From assembly GCA_020631735.1 (NCBI GenBank), contig CM036221.1, positions 16,163,381 to 16,227,380 of the forward strand: 64,000 nucleotides of DNA, in the 5' to 3' direction. The notes under the pieces are model-generated. The model worked only from the letters and a program-made list of their open reading frames with translations, did no database searches and was not told where the DNA came from. The translations under genes and the position numbers were made by a program. This DNA comes from Saccharum officinarum (Eukaryota; Streptophyta; Magnoliopsida; Poales; Poaceae). The stretch's first letter is position 1, and every line of letters begins with the position of its first letter. Shown in pieces: positions 34,226-45,609 of the stretch.

Positions 34226-34992
34226 AGGATGTAACAATTTGAACCTTCTTCAAACAACGGTTGCACATCAATGGCATGTGATTTTCTGCTCAGTGCATCT
34301 GCTACTACATTAGCTTTCCGGGATGATATTGCACGTTTAGATTATAGTCCTTTATCAGCTCTAACCATCTTCTCTGTCGCATGTTCACTCAGATTGGGTA
34401 AAAATGTATTTGAGACTCTTATGATCTATAAAGAGGTTACACACATTACCCAGCAGGTAGTGTCTCCAAATCTTTAGAGCATGCACTACTGCTGCAAGCT
34501 CCAAATCATGTGTAGGATAGTTAACTTCATGCTTCCTCAATTGATGTGAGGCATAGGCAATGACCTTCCATTTTGCATTAGTACACATCCTAACCCATTC
34601 TTAGATGCATCACAGAACACATCAAAAGACTTTTCTATATCCGGTTGGGCCAGAACAGGAGCAGTGGTCAACAACTTTCGCAAGGTGCAGAAAGCTACCT
34701 CGCACTCCTCTGTCCATATAAACTTATGATCCTTTTGTAAGAGGCTTGTCATTGGTTTGGCAATCTTCGAGAAATCCAGTATGAAGCGACGATAGTAACC
34801 GGCTAAACCAAGAAAACTGCGAACTTCATGCACTGAGGTTGGTGACTTCCAGTCCATAACCTCTTGCACCTTACTAGGGTCTATGGAAATGCCATTTTTA
34901 GACAACATGTGGCCGAGAAAAGGAACTGTCTTAAGCCAGAACTCACACTTGCTAAACTTCGCATACAGTTGATGTCCTCTGAGTCTAGTCAA
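34226..34992 (-). pseudogene. Chromovirus RT thumb and RNase H
   Basis: Frame 34992-34537 holds the end of RT ([32 protein letters not shown]) and the start of RNase H ([18 protein letters not shown]). A frameshift near 34580 continues in 34588-34385 with [20 protein letters not shown] and [10 protein letters not shown]. The Copia element sits just downstream at 34220. Confidence 0.9.
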
Positions 34993-35039
34993 GACAATCC
35001 TGAGGTGCTCTGCATGATCTTCTTCATTTTTCTGAATAT

Positions 35040-35778
35040 ATTAGAATGTCATCAATGAACACAATCACAAACTTGTCCAACTCGGCATGAAAACAGAATT
35101 CATCAGATACATAAAGTATGCAGGAGCGTTTGTCAATCCGAAGGACATGACAAGATACTCGTACAAGCCATATCTGGTAGAGAACGCAGTCTTAGGCACA
35201 TCTTGCGGCCTAATCTTTATCTGATGGTATCCTGATCTCAAATCTATCTTAGAGAACACTTTGGCTTTAGACAATTGGTCAAACAAGATATCAATCCGAG
35301 GAAGAGGATACTTGTTTTTAATTGTCACTGCATTCAGTGGTCGATAATCCACGCACATGCGTAAGGAGTTATCCTTCTTCTTTTTCACAAATAGAGTGGG
35401 GCATCCCCATTCAGACGAGCTGGGACGAATCAAACCTTTCTTTAGTAAGTCCTGGAGTTGCTTCTTCAATTCGGCTAACTCATTTGGAGGCATCCGATAG
35501 GGCCTTCTCGAGATCGGTGTTGTTCCCGGAATTAACTCAATGGCAAACTCAACATCTCGGTCTGGTGGAAGTCTAGGTAACTCATCCGGAAACACATCTG
35601 GAAACTCACAGACCACTAGAATCTGGGCTAGCAGAGTAGTTTGGACCGCACAAGTCGTGCTAGCTAGGTCTACTTTTCCAAGGTAGGACCACCCGAAAGG
35701 TGCTTCTCCACTTGGTTCCTTAAGAGAGATACTCCTTCCTCCAATATCGATTACTACCCTCTTATTCATCCTGTTCAT
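35040..35778 (-). pseudogene. Chromovirus reverse transcriptase
   Basis: The frame shows [60 protein letters not shown] and [20 protein letters not shown]. Near 35085 one base is missing, so the catalytic FIDDILI box (about 35045-35070) is read in another frame. The palm motifs are otherwise canonical for a chromovirus. Confidence 0.92.
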
Positions 35779-35852
35779 ACATGATCACATCCAAAAGTAA
35801 CCCTGGCATGACTATCAGATTAAGCTTGTATTGTCGGTTTGATATGTTAGGG

Positions 35853-36477
35853 TTACCCCTGAACTATCTGATTAGTCAACAGATCAGCCCCAGCTGAACT
35901 GATTTTATATGCACATTCCAATTCGACTATCCCTTGCTCATGCCTCTTAACAAATGCTTGACTTATAAAGGAATGAGATGATCCAGAATCAAACAAGACT
36001 ACTGCAGGATGATTGTTGATAGAAAACATACCAGCTGTTACCGGTTCTCCTTCAGGGATGTCATCCACGGTGGTGTGATGCACACAAGCTTGATACTGCG
36101 TCTGCTGTTTCTTAGGGTAGGGACAAAACTTCGCAAAGTGTCCGGGTTGGTTGCAGTTGAAGCACGGTCCCTTCACTTGAGCCACAGTTCTAGATGAACT
36201 GCCTTGTCCTATCTTCGCCTGAGGCAATGCATCTTGAATGGTTTCTGGTTCCTCTAGGGTTGCTGAGTATTCTGATTCTTCCTTTGCGTGGCCTAAACCT
36301 TGCACCTGGGGCAGGCGATCGATAAGCTGGACGGTTGGCCACTGGGGCTCTAGACTGGGACGAACCCGACTCGAAAGCTCTCTTACGGATCTAGAAGCAG
36401 CATAAACATTGTTGTTCTTCTCTTGCTTCAGACAGTCACTAACCGAATCATTAAAACCAGTCCTCATATTTGTCCCA
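35853..36477 (-). pseudogene. Chromovirus gag end: zinc knuckle and protease
   Basis: This contains a CCHC knuckle (CFNCNQPGHFAKFCP) and the retropepsin motif VVLFDSGSSHSFISQAF with the conserved D-S-G. A stretch of about 75 bases with stops separates it from the RT frame. On the right it runs into the N run, so the gag core is missing. Confidence 0.88.
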
Positions 36478-36577
36478 NNNNNNNNNNNNNNNNNNNNNNN
36501 NNNNNNNNNNNNNNNNNNNNNNNNNNNNNNNNNNNNNNNNNNNNNNNNNNNNNNNNNNNNNNNNNNNNNNNNNNNNN
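36478..36577. other. Assembly gap (100 N)
   Basis: Exactly 100 N, the usual placeholder for a gap of unknown size. Left of it is chromovirus gag (minus strand); right of it is unrelated sequence that begins in the middle of a repeat copy (see 41234). Order and orientation across this join are not supported by sequence. Confidence 0.99.
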
Positions 36578-37387
36578 GCATGAAGAACAGAGTAAAATAT
36601 ATGCTCGTCTATGAAAGTTTTTCATGATACATGAAATGACACTTCTCTGAAAGTCATCACATTAGAGTGAGCATGTGTGTATCTATGGTCTCATCAAACC
36701 ATTGCCATGTCATTTGTTGACTTTTCTATTCTACCGACACATTATTAGAGTGGAATAGCTATTGCCTTTGGGTGGCAGTCAATACATGTAGAAATAACAT
36801 GAGTTCCTTTTGGGATCAATCTGTGAGCAAGGGCAATTCCGCAATTGCATTTTCTACTGTTTATCTATGAACATGTCCATATTTCCGTTTGTTCCAGTCT
36901 TCCAATTATAGATGTCGTCCTCTCTTATTACGAAGATAACAACAATGTTGTGGGCCTAAGTGGTAATTGACCGATTTTCAACGAGGTTGGTGTTGATTTT
37001 AGTTTTATTTAAATATGTAAGTTTGATTGTTGGTGACAGGTTCAATTGAGCTTGCCTATAAGTTGTACCACTTAGCATCCATGTCATTGTCGTACTTAAT
37101 CTATAATAACTATCTAAACAGCTTGCAATTGGAACAGAAACAAGTATAATATATACCTTTTAAATTTTCTGTGCAATGGAATGAGGATGTGAAAACATGG
37201 TAGCTTTATATGCTCAATGCTATTCTGTGAATTCCAGACTTGAGAATCAGAGGCAGCTTTGCACGGCAACAATTCAGAAGTTCTAAGCACGTTTTTTTCT
37301 AGAAGGCATATTAAAAGTACAAGAAATTATTACGTTTTTTTTTCAGAAGGCATATTAAATGTACACGAAATTATTGAGTGTAGCAGA

Positions 37388-37815
37388 GATGTGTATGTTG
37401 CGTTAGTTTTGTGGGCACACAAGGAGGGATAGATCGACGATATTCGGGATATGGTTAGGGTGACACCAATTGAGGAGAAATTGATTCAACATGGGTTGAG
37501 ATGGTTTGGACATGTCCAACGGAGGCCTCCTGAGGTGCCGGTGTGTAGTGGCGTTCTAAAGTGGGCCGATAATGTAAAGAGCGGTAGATGTCGATCTAAA
37601 CTGACTTGAGACGAGTCCGTTAAGAGAGACTTTAAGGAGTAGAGTATCTCGAAGGATTTAGCTATGGACAGGAGCGTTTGGAGACTGACAATCAACGTGC
37701 CTGAACCGTGACCTCTATCTGTCTTGTGCCCTTTATATGTCTCTATGTTTATTGTCTCTTTTGAGTTTCATCTCTAACTTATTCTAACTTGCTTGAGACA
37801 AAAGACTATGTTGTT
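37388..37815 (+). mobile_element. 3' end of an RTE-clade non-LTR retrotransposon, 5' truncated
   Basis: In one frame the remnant reads IEEKLIQHGLRWFGHVQRRP followed by WADNVK and later RDLKEWSI-like and LTINVPEP-like pieces with stops. This is the C-terminal end of a plant RTE endonuclease/RT protein. The 3' end runs into TATGTTGTTGTAT, resembling the TTG-rich tail of RTE elements. ATATTAAA-GTACA..GAAAT flanks both sides (about 37344 and 37818), a probable target duplication. Confidence 0.8.
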
Positions 37816-38062
37816 GTATATTAAAAGTACAAGAAATAAGATACACTCCTTCATGTTTTCCATATGTAAAAGTAGATACTAATATGATCTAAATATGAAA
37901 CTTGCCAAAATATCAAATGGAGGTGCATGTTTCTGGACAAACTTATTCATCTTTTACAAAGATTCATGTAATATTGATGTTGCTAACATCACACTCGAAA
38001 TATTATCTTTAGGGTAGTATAAAACACATTCATATTCTAATTATTGTAGCATTACTATTTTC

Positions 38063-38091
38063 CCGTTGCAACGCACGGGTATTTACCTAGT
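38063..38091 (+). mobile_element. Helitron-like 3' terminus
   Basis: CCCGTTGCAACGCACGGG can form a hairpin (CCCGT/ACGGG). It is followed after 7 bases by CTAG and then T. Hairpin plus CTRR is the canonical Helitron 3' end, and this GTTGCAACGCACGGG form is common in grasses. The 5' terminus (TC) was not located; the RTE fragment may lie inside the element. Confidence 0.65.
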
Positions 38092-38796
38092 ACTAATAAA
38101 AAGAACGCAAATCTTGTTTTGTCAGCCTATCCGCACTCTTCGTACTCTAGATTCATCCTCTAAAAAAATATTTTATCCTGATCATCCATATTCTCTCCTC
38201 TATATCAGGACTCCGCACCCGTCATACTCTATATCTCATACTCTATATCAACTACCAGCACGTGGAGCCTACATGTCATACTCTATTTTTTCTTCCCTTC
38301 TTTTCTCTCTCCACGCGCATGCAAACGGTAGACAGCAGCGTTGGCCGCTGCCGATACGCTACCGGTCCTCTGCTCCGCTAGGAATAGCGGACAACGCTTG
38401 GATAGCGCGCGCATAGAGGAGAGTGCTACGGTCACTGTTCTGCTATCCGCATCCGGCAGGAGAAGCGTAGCGGACGCGCTGCGGCCAGCCTCAAGAGTAC
38501 AAAAAAATCTCAGTATTTACTAGATTTACTATATTTTATGTGTGTTTATTATGATAATCTATTTCGAAATTTATTTAATAATACTTATTCCTATGATAAA
38601 TATTAGGACATGTTTATACACTTAATTAAACTTTAGATTATCTGACTCCTCATATTTTTGTTTCCTTTTTTACGGGGTGAGCACTTCCGTAAAATCATTT
38701 TTCTCCTACAAGTACTGTACAAAGTCAGGCAACGAAAAGACGTTACAGTTCATCGCATCTTTTTTTTTTTGCTTTTCGGAAAGAAGCATTATCGCC

Positions 38797-39061
38797 TGAG
38801 TCCTCCTTATCGGATTTAGAAGTCATTTGAGATCAGATTTGGATCAAACATTGAGAATATAAATCATCAATAATTTTTAAGTTGTTAAGTTTACAAATGT
38901 AAAAATTATATAAATAGATTTGTCTTGAAAAATACTTTCATAAAAGTATACATATATCACTTTTTCATAAATATTTTTTATAAAAACAAGAGGTCAAAGT
39001 TGTGTTTTAAAGACCGTATCGCTGTCCTGAACGACTATTAAATCTGTTACGGAGGGAGTAC
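38797..39061. mobile_element. Stowaway-like element between a short duplication
   Basis: The left end is AGTCCTCCTTATCGGATTTA and the right end is ATCTGTTACGGAGGGAGTA. TACTGTACAAAGT.AGGCAAC and AACGAAAAGACGTTAC are present on both sides (38712-38750 and 39059-39095), so a local duplication of about 90 bases brackets it. Confidence 0.55.
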
Positions 39062-39358
39062 TGTACAAAGTTAGGCAACGAAAAGACGTTACATGCGCAT
39101 CTTTTTCTTTTCCCCCTTTTCGAAAAGAAGCAAAGAATCGTATTTGAATTTTCTATTTACCTATGTCGCCACATTGCTGTGCTAACTCCGACGACGCAGT
39201 TAGAACATGTCAAACAGTTTTTCTTTAAAAAATCACTCTTTAAATTATCATCTGAAGAGCCGTTTAAGTAAAAACACTTTTTATATCTGTGTCACTTTTT
39301 AAGTAAAATTTACTCTTCAAATTATCTATTTTTGGCTAGCGAAAATTCAGAACAAATG

Positions 39359-39402
39359 TGTCGGTGTCCGGTCCCGAGGGGTCCTAATCCGACTAGTAAA
39401 TG
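39359..39402 (-). repeat. LTR-end fragment related to the Tat-type element
   Basis: TGTCGGTGTCCGGTCCCGAG and CTAATCCGACTAGTAAATG match the LTR end at 48843-48886 with few changes. The similarity then stops. This is a short orphan of that LTR family; the same piece is at about 44034 in the second repeat copy. Confidence 0.65.
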
Positions 39403-40053
39403 TGGCTACTCGGCTCCTACTCCGATCCATGACTCCAGCCTCACACGCCCGCTCATCCAACAGGCCCCATCGGCAGATCTGGCGCCTTGGTACCGCACCG
39501 TGGGAGGAGACCAAGGTAATGCCCGCTAGAAAACTCGCTGGTGGTTTGGGGGTACGGGGCAGCTAATGACATTGAGTCGCCGGATTACACCATTGCCAAT
39601 CTATTCACTCTACAGCCGATTCGTTATCTTGCCCCATTGTTGCAGGTCTTGCCCATTGTTGCAGGCAGAACCCTGCTTTCCCAGAACCTCCACGTCGACG
39701 GCACCTCCGCTGGTTCCACAGCAGGCTGCAATTCAGGATCTGTGTCTCGCAGGCTCGGTTATATGGCAGTGGCAACACGGACAGAGGCAGTGGCAAAGAA
39801 GGGCTGCAGCATCAATCTCGTCCTGACCTAGGACTCTAGGAGACGAGGCACCAAGAGGTTGCACTCTATGGTTTGCTCTAGGAGTCATGATTTGTTTTTC
39901 CAATAAATCACAAAATCAATTAGCTTGTAAGATGTTTTGCTTGGGCATCTGTTTTGCGCAACAATTTTTGGGAACCGTTCGTAAACTGCAATTCAGAGTA
40001 GATGCATTCAGTTTGTTTGGGACATGTAACTCAGTTAATAGCTAGAACTGTGA
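39403..40053 (+). other. Transcript-like sequence, no product recognised
   Basis: GC-richer sequence with splice-acceptor-like strings (TTGTTGCAG twice near 39648 and 39663). It ends with a plant polyadenylation-like region (CCAATAAATCACAAAATCAA at about 39900). Open frames of 80-96 residues exist, but none has a recognisable domain, and indels between the two repeat copies shift them. A captured gene fragment is possible. Confidence 0.3.
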
Positions 40054-41233
40054 TTCTGATTAATTCATGGATTACACGAGATAAAAAAAAACAGACACAG
40101 GGTGTGTTCACTTCGCGAAAAGTAGCTGAAAAGTTACTGTAGCACTTTTCGTTGTTATTTGGTAAAATTTGTCCAACTATGGATTAATTAGACTCAAAAG
40201 ATTCGTTTCGAACTTTACAGACAAACTATGCAATTAGTTATCTTTTTTACCTACGTTTAATGCTCCATGCATGCGTCGAAAGATTTGATGTGATGTGTGT
40301 AAGAGGAAATATTTTGGGTTGGGAGGGGGAAGTGAACGCGGCCACACTCTATGTCTCTATGTACAGTCTATAGGTTGTTGTTATGACTTATGAGAGTAGT
40401 TTTGTGTGGGTGGTCGGGCTGCTGCGCTTCCTTTGTTCTCTGTCTGAGCAGAATTAGTCTCTCAGATTATGCATTACGAAAAATAGTTTGGTCCAGATGC
40501 AGATGAGTTGTTAATATATGGAAGACCTTGATTTATAAATGCAATTTATATTACGTGACCTGAAATTGTGCAACATTTCTTGGCAGACAATTTGATGGTA
40601 TTGGACGCTACTGTTTCATTTCTGGTGAAGAGGTGTGACCTAGGTGAGAACACAAGCACCTCACCAGACAATTTCGCTGTTTATTTAACAAAGAGAAAAT
40701 ATTTTAGCATGTGGAAAATATATTTCCACTTGGCTGTATTTATTCTGTGCTGACCCTGTATTTCGAGCAAGTTGGCAGTATTGGTTTAAAATGCTATACT
40801 GGTAAGTTTGATGTGAAGTGAGGCTTTCCTTTTTATAAATTTGATGGTACATAATTGTTTTATCCTAAATGCTGGGTGTTTGTTAGCTTGCAAAATTATA
40901 TTCTGGTAACACACACCGATGGTAACAGTATCCTGTGATAATCAGCCACCTCACTAAATATTTTGCTTTCATGTTTTCTTCAGCTCATGATATTTGAAGC
41001 CATGAAATCGAATTATTGTTGTTGTGGTGATGCGTTTTGCAGACCAAGAGCAGCTGGTCCGGTCACTGCAGGTGAAGCAGAGCCATCATTAAAAGGGTGC
41101 GTTTCAGATTCTTGATTCCTTTGGCTTGGTGTGCCTGGCATTACGGGAGGACAGATCTTTCCTTGGCGGTCAGCTTCTCTATCCTCAGAGTAGACCAGTG
41201 CTTGATGCAGTCTTGATTATTTGAAAGAGGGCT
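40054..41233 (+). other. Spacer between the large repeats, no gene recognised
   Basis: It contains one MITE (40100-40343). Near 41040 an acceptor-like TTTTGCAG precedes an open stretch DQEQLVRSLQVKQSHH ending in TAA, which could be a last exon of an unidentified gene. Nothing upstream supports it. Confidence 0.3.
40100..40343. mobile_element. Tourist-like MITE
   Basis: The ends are GGGTGTGTTCACTTCGCG and GGAAGTGAACGCGGCC. The interior TTTCGTTGTTATTTGGTAAA, AATTAGTTATCTTTTTTACC and CTCCATGCATG follows the same plan as the 10618 family. Confidence 0.7.
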
Positions 41234-42048
41234 GCATGAAGAACAGAGTAAAATATATGCTCGTCTATGAAAGTTTTTCATGATACATGAAACTGACACT
41301 TCTCTGAAAGTCATCACATTAGAGTGAGCATGTGTGTATCTATGGTCTCATCAAACATTGCCATGTCATTTGTTGACTTTTCTATTCTACCGACACATTA
41401 TTAGAGTGGAATAGCTATTGCCTTTGGGTGGCAGTCAATACATGTAGAATAAACATGAGTTCCTTTTGGGATCAATCTGTGAGCAAGGGCAATTCCGCAA
41501 TTGCATTTTCTACTGTTTATCTATGAACACATGTCCATATTTCCGTTTGTTCCAGTCTTCCAATTATAGATGTCGTCCTCTCTTATTACGAAGATAACAA
41601 CAATGTTGTGGGCCTAAGTGGTAATTGACCGATTTTCAACGAGGTTGGTGTTGATTTTAGTTTTATTTAAATATGTAAGTTTGATTGTTGGTGACAGGTT
41701 CAATTGAGCTTGCCTATAAGTTGTACCACTTAGCATCCATGTCATTGTCGTACTTAATCTATAATAACTATCTAAACAGCTTGCAATTGGAAACAGAAAC
41801 AAGTATAATATATACCTTTTAAATTTTCTATGTGCAATGGAATGAGGATGTGAAAACATGGTAGCTTTATATGCTCAATGCTATTCTGTGAATTCCAGAC
41901 TTGAGAATCAGAGGCAGCTTTGCACGGCAACAATTCAGAAGTTCTAAGCACGTTTTTTTTCTAGAAGGCATATTAAAAGTACAAGAAATTATTACGTTTT
42001 TTTTTCAGAAGGCATATTAAATGTACACGAAATTATTGAGTGTAGCAG

Positions 42049-42480
42049 AGATGTGTATGTTGCGTTAGTTTTGTGGGCACACAAGGAGGGATAGATCGAC
42101 GATATTCGGGATATGGTTAGGGTGACACCAATTGAGGAGAAATTGATTCAACATGGGTTGAGATGGTTTGGACATGTCCAACGGAGGCCTCCTGAGGTGC
42201 CGGTGTGTAGTGGCGTTCTAAAGTGGGCCGATAATGTAAAGAGCGGTAGATGTCGATCTAAACTGACTTGAGACGAGTCCGTTAAGAGAGACTTTAAGGA
42301 GTAGAGTATCTCGAAGGATTTAGCTATGGACAGGAGCGTTTGGAGACTGACAATCAACGTGCCTGAACCGTGACCTCTATCTGTCTTGTGCCCTTTATAT
42401 GTCTCTATGTTTATTGTCTCTTTTGAGTTTCATCTCTAACTTATTCTAACTTGCTTGAGACAAAAGACTATGTTGTTGTA
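42049..42480 (+). mobile_element. RTE 3' fragment (second copy)
   Basis: Identical in content to 37388-37815, including the premature stop after CGATCTAAACTGACT. It is present because the whole repeat unit is duplicated, not because of a second insertion. Confidence 0.8.
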
Positions 42481-42723
42481 TATTAAAAGTACAAGAAATA
42501 AGATACACTCCTTCATGTTTTCCATATGTAAAAGTAGATACTAATATGATCTAAATATGAAACTTGCCAAAATATCAAATGGAGGTGCATGTTTCTGGAC
42601 AAACTTATTCATCTTTTACAAAGATTCATGTAATATTGATGTTGCTAACATCACACTCGAAATATTATCTTTAGGGTAGTATAAAACACATTCATATTCT
42701 AATTATTGTAGCATTACTATTTT

Positions 42724-42752
42724 CCCGTTGCAACGCACGGGTATTTACCTAG
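42724..42752 (+). mobile_element. Helitron-like 3' terminus (second copy)
   Basis: Same hairpin and CTAG end as at 38063-38091. Confidence 0.6.
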
Positions 42753-44733
42753 TACTAATAAAAAGAACGCAAATCTTGTTTTGTCAGCCTATCCGCACTC
42801 TTCGTACTCTAGATTCATCCTCTAAAAAAAATATTTTATCCTGATCATCCATATTCTCTCCTCTATATCCAGGACTCCCGCACCCGTCATACTCTATATC
42901 TCATACTCTATATCAACTACCAGCACGTGGAGCCTACATGTCATACTCTATTTTTTCTTCCCTTCTTTTCTCTCTCCACGCGCATGCAAACGGTAGACAG
43001 CAGCGTTGGCCGCTGCCGATACGCTACCGCCGTCCTCTGCTCCGCTAGGAATAGCGGACAACGCTTGGATAGCGCGCGCATAGAGGAGAGTGCTACGGTC
43101 ACTGTTCTGCTATCCGCATCCGGCAGGAGAAGCGTAGCGGACGCGCTGCGGCCAGCCTCAAGAGTACAAAAAAAATCTCAGTATTTACTAGATTTACTAT
43201 ATTTTATGTGTGTTTATTATGATAATCTATTTCGAAATTTATTTAATAATACTTATTCCTATGATAAATATTAGGACATGTTTATATACACTTAATTAAA
43301 CTTTAGATTATCTGACTCCTCATATTTTTGTTTCCTTTTTTACGGGGTGAGCACTTCCGTAAAATCATTTTTCTCCTACAAGTACTGTACAAAGTCAGGC
43401 AACGAAAAGACGTTACAGTTCATCGCATCTTTTTTTTTTTGCTTTTCGGAAAGAAGCATTATCGCCTGAGTCCTCCTTATCGGATTTAGAAGTCATTTGA
43501 GATCAGATTTGGATCAAACATTGAGAATATAAATCATCAATAATTTTTAAGTTGTTAAGTTTACAAATGTAAAAATTATATAAATAGATTTGTCTTGAAA
43601 AATACTTTCATAAAAGTATACATATATCACTTTTTCATAAATATTTTTTATAAAAACAAGAGGTCAAAGTTGTGTTTTAAAGACCGTATCGCTGTCCTGA
43701 ACGACTATTAAATCTGTTACGGAGGGAGTACTGTACAAAGTTAGGCAACGAAAAGACGTTACATGCGCATCTTTTTCTTTTCCCCCTTTTCGAAAAGAAG
43801 CAAAGAATCGTATTTGAATTTTCTATTTACCTATGTCGCCACATTGCTGTGCTAACTCCGACGACGCAGTTAGAACATGTCAAACAGTTTTTCTTTAAAA
43901 AAATCACTCTTTAAATTATCATCTGAAGAGCCGTTTAAGTAAAAAACACTTTTTATATCTTGTGTCACTTTTTAAGTAAAATTTACTCTTCAAATTATCT
44001 ATTTTTGGCTAGCGAAAATTCAGAACAAATGTGTCGGTGTCCGGTTCCGAGGGGTCCTAATCCGACTAGTAAATGTGGCTACTCGGCTCCTACTCCGATC
44101 CATGACTCCAGCCTCACACGCCCGCTCATCCAACAGGCCCCATCGGCAGATCTGGTGCCTTGGTACCGCACCGTGGGAGGAGACCAAGGTAATGCCCGCT
44201 AGAAAACTCGCTGGTGGTTTGGGGGTACGGGGCCAGCTAATGACATTGAGTCGCCGGATTACACCATTGCCAATCTATTCACTCTACAGCCGATTCGTTA
44301 TCTTGCCCCATTGTTGCAGGTCTTGCCCCATTGTTGCAGGCAGAACCCTGCTTTCCCAGAACCTCCACGTCGACGGCACCTCCGCTGGTTCCCACAGCAG
44401 GCTGCAATTCAGGATCTGTGTCTCGCAGGCTCGGTTATATGGCAGTGGCAACACGGACAGAGGCAGTGGCAAAGAAGGGCTGCAGCATCAATCTCGTCCT
44501 GACCTAGGACTCTAGGAGACGAGGCACCAAGAGGTTGCACTCTATGGTTTGCTCTAGGAGTCATGATTTGTTTTTCCAATAAATCACAAAATCAATTAGC
44601 TTGTAAGATGTTTTGCTTGGGCATCTGTTTTGCGCAACAATTTTTGGGAAACCGTTCGTAAACTGCAATTCAGAGTAGATGCATTCAGTTTGTTTGGGAC
44701 ATGTAACTCAGTTAATAGCTAGAACTGTGATTC

Positions 44734-45609
44734 AGTTTGTTTGCCGAGGCGCAAAATGAAACGGTTGAGTGCCGCCAAGCAGCTTGTGACCCTCTGTACG
44801 CCTTTCAGATCTCGGATGGGGCCCATTTTGGTTATTGCTGTGATTTTTTCTGGGTTGGCTTCGATTCCACGCTTAGACACGATGAACCCTAAAAGCATAC
44901 CTTGAGGAACGCCAAAAACGCACTTCTCAGGATTAAGCTTAATGTTTTTCGCTCGGAGACATTTGAATGCGACGTGAAGGTCTTTGACCAGATCGTTGGC
45001 TTGTTTGGTTTTGACATCGATGTCATCGACGTAAGCCTCGACGGTCGACCCGATGTGTTCCCTAAAAATGTGCTGCATGCATCGCTGGTACGTAGCCCCT
45101 GCATTCCGGAGACCGAAAGGCATCGTAACGTAGCAGTACATGCCGAATGGGGTAATGAATGAAGTCGCGAGCTGGTTGGACTCTTTCATTTTAATCTGGT
45201 GGTAACCGGAGTATGCATCTAAGAAAGAGAGAGTTTCACATCCCGCGGTGGAATCAACGATTTGATCAATGCGTGGTAAAGGAAAGGGAACTTTTGGACA
45301 TGCTTTATTTAAACTAGTATAGTCTACACACATCCTCCACTTTCCACTCTTTTTCTTGACTAATACAGGATTAGCTAGCCACTCAGGATGATGAACCTCC
45401 TTGATGAATCCGGCCTCCAGCAGCTTGTGAATCTCCTCACCGATGACCCTGCGCTTCTCCTCGTCGAAGCGGCGCAGGCGTTGTTTCACCGGTTTGGATC
45501 TGGCCCGAATCTCCAAGGCGTGCTCGGTGACTTCCCTGGGTATGCCCGGCATATCCGAGGGACTCCACGCAAAGATGTCGATGTTCACGCGGAGAAAGTC
45601 GATGAGCAC
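44734..45609 (-). pseudogene. Tat-type reverse transcriptase
   Basis: The frame shows LLEAGFIKEVHHPEWLANPV, GKWRMCVDYTSLNKACPK, FPLPRIDQIVDSTAGCETLS, YSGYHQIKM, MPFGLRNAGATYQR and the catalytic YVDDIDVKT. The last box usually reads YVDDIVVKT; the core Asp pair is kept. It ends shortly after LAALNRFI where the element is cut. An upstream part (SDMPGIPREVTEHALEI) lies in the same frame beyond an in-frame stop near 45614. Confidence 0.92.

Larger units (their letters stand above)
18219..36477 (-). mobile_element. Chromovirus with 4-kb LTRs (3' part), carrying a nested Copia element
   Basis: Read right to left: zinc knuckle and protease (36477-35853), RT (35778-35040), RNase H (to 34226), nested Copia (23736-34220), integrase with chromodomain (23735-22263), polypurine tract (22228-22240) and 3' LTR (22227-18224). 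The target duplication 18219-18223 reads CTAAC on the element strand. At the other LTR copy (58215) it reads CTAGC, one transition apart. The 5' part lies beyond the gap, and evidence places it, inverted, at 58215-64000. The chromodomain and overall order fit a Tekay/Del-like chromovirus. Confidence 0.88.
36578..40053 (+). repeat. Near-identical large direct repeat, first copy
   Basis: It matches 41234-44733 almost base for base, starting GCATGAAGAACAGAGTAAAA. Differences are nearly all 1-2-base insertions or deletions, often in homopolymers (CGTTTTTTTCTAG against CGTTTTTTTTCTAG; GAAATGACAC against GAAACTGACAC). The unit holds an RTE fragment, a Helitron-like 3' end, a Stowaway-like element and transcript-like sequence. 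It could be a recent duplication or unmerged reads or haplotypes at a contig end. Confidence 0.93.
41234..44733 (+). repeat. Near-identical large direct repeat, second copy
   Basis: Same content as 36578-40053. It includes the RTE fragment at 42049-42480, the Helitron-like terminus at 42724-42752, the Stowaway-like element at about 43475-43733 and the LTR fragment at about 44034-44077. It ends where TGATTCAGTTTGTTTG joins the Tat-type element. The same TTCAGTTTGTTTG word occurs 50 bases earlier inside the repeat, so the junction has microhomology. Confidence 0.93.

Noticed and set aside
38066..38523. Frames at 38066-38523 and 42927-43274 as a duplicated host gene
   Set aside because: They differ between the two near-identical copies by single-base indels and contain no domain; the sequence looks like a MITE-rich non-coding region.
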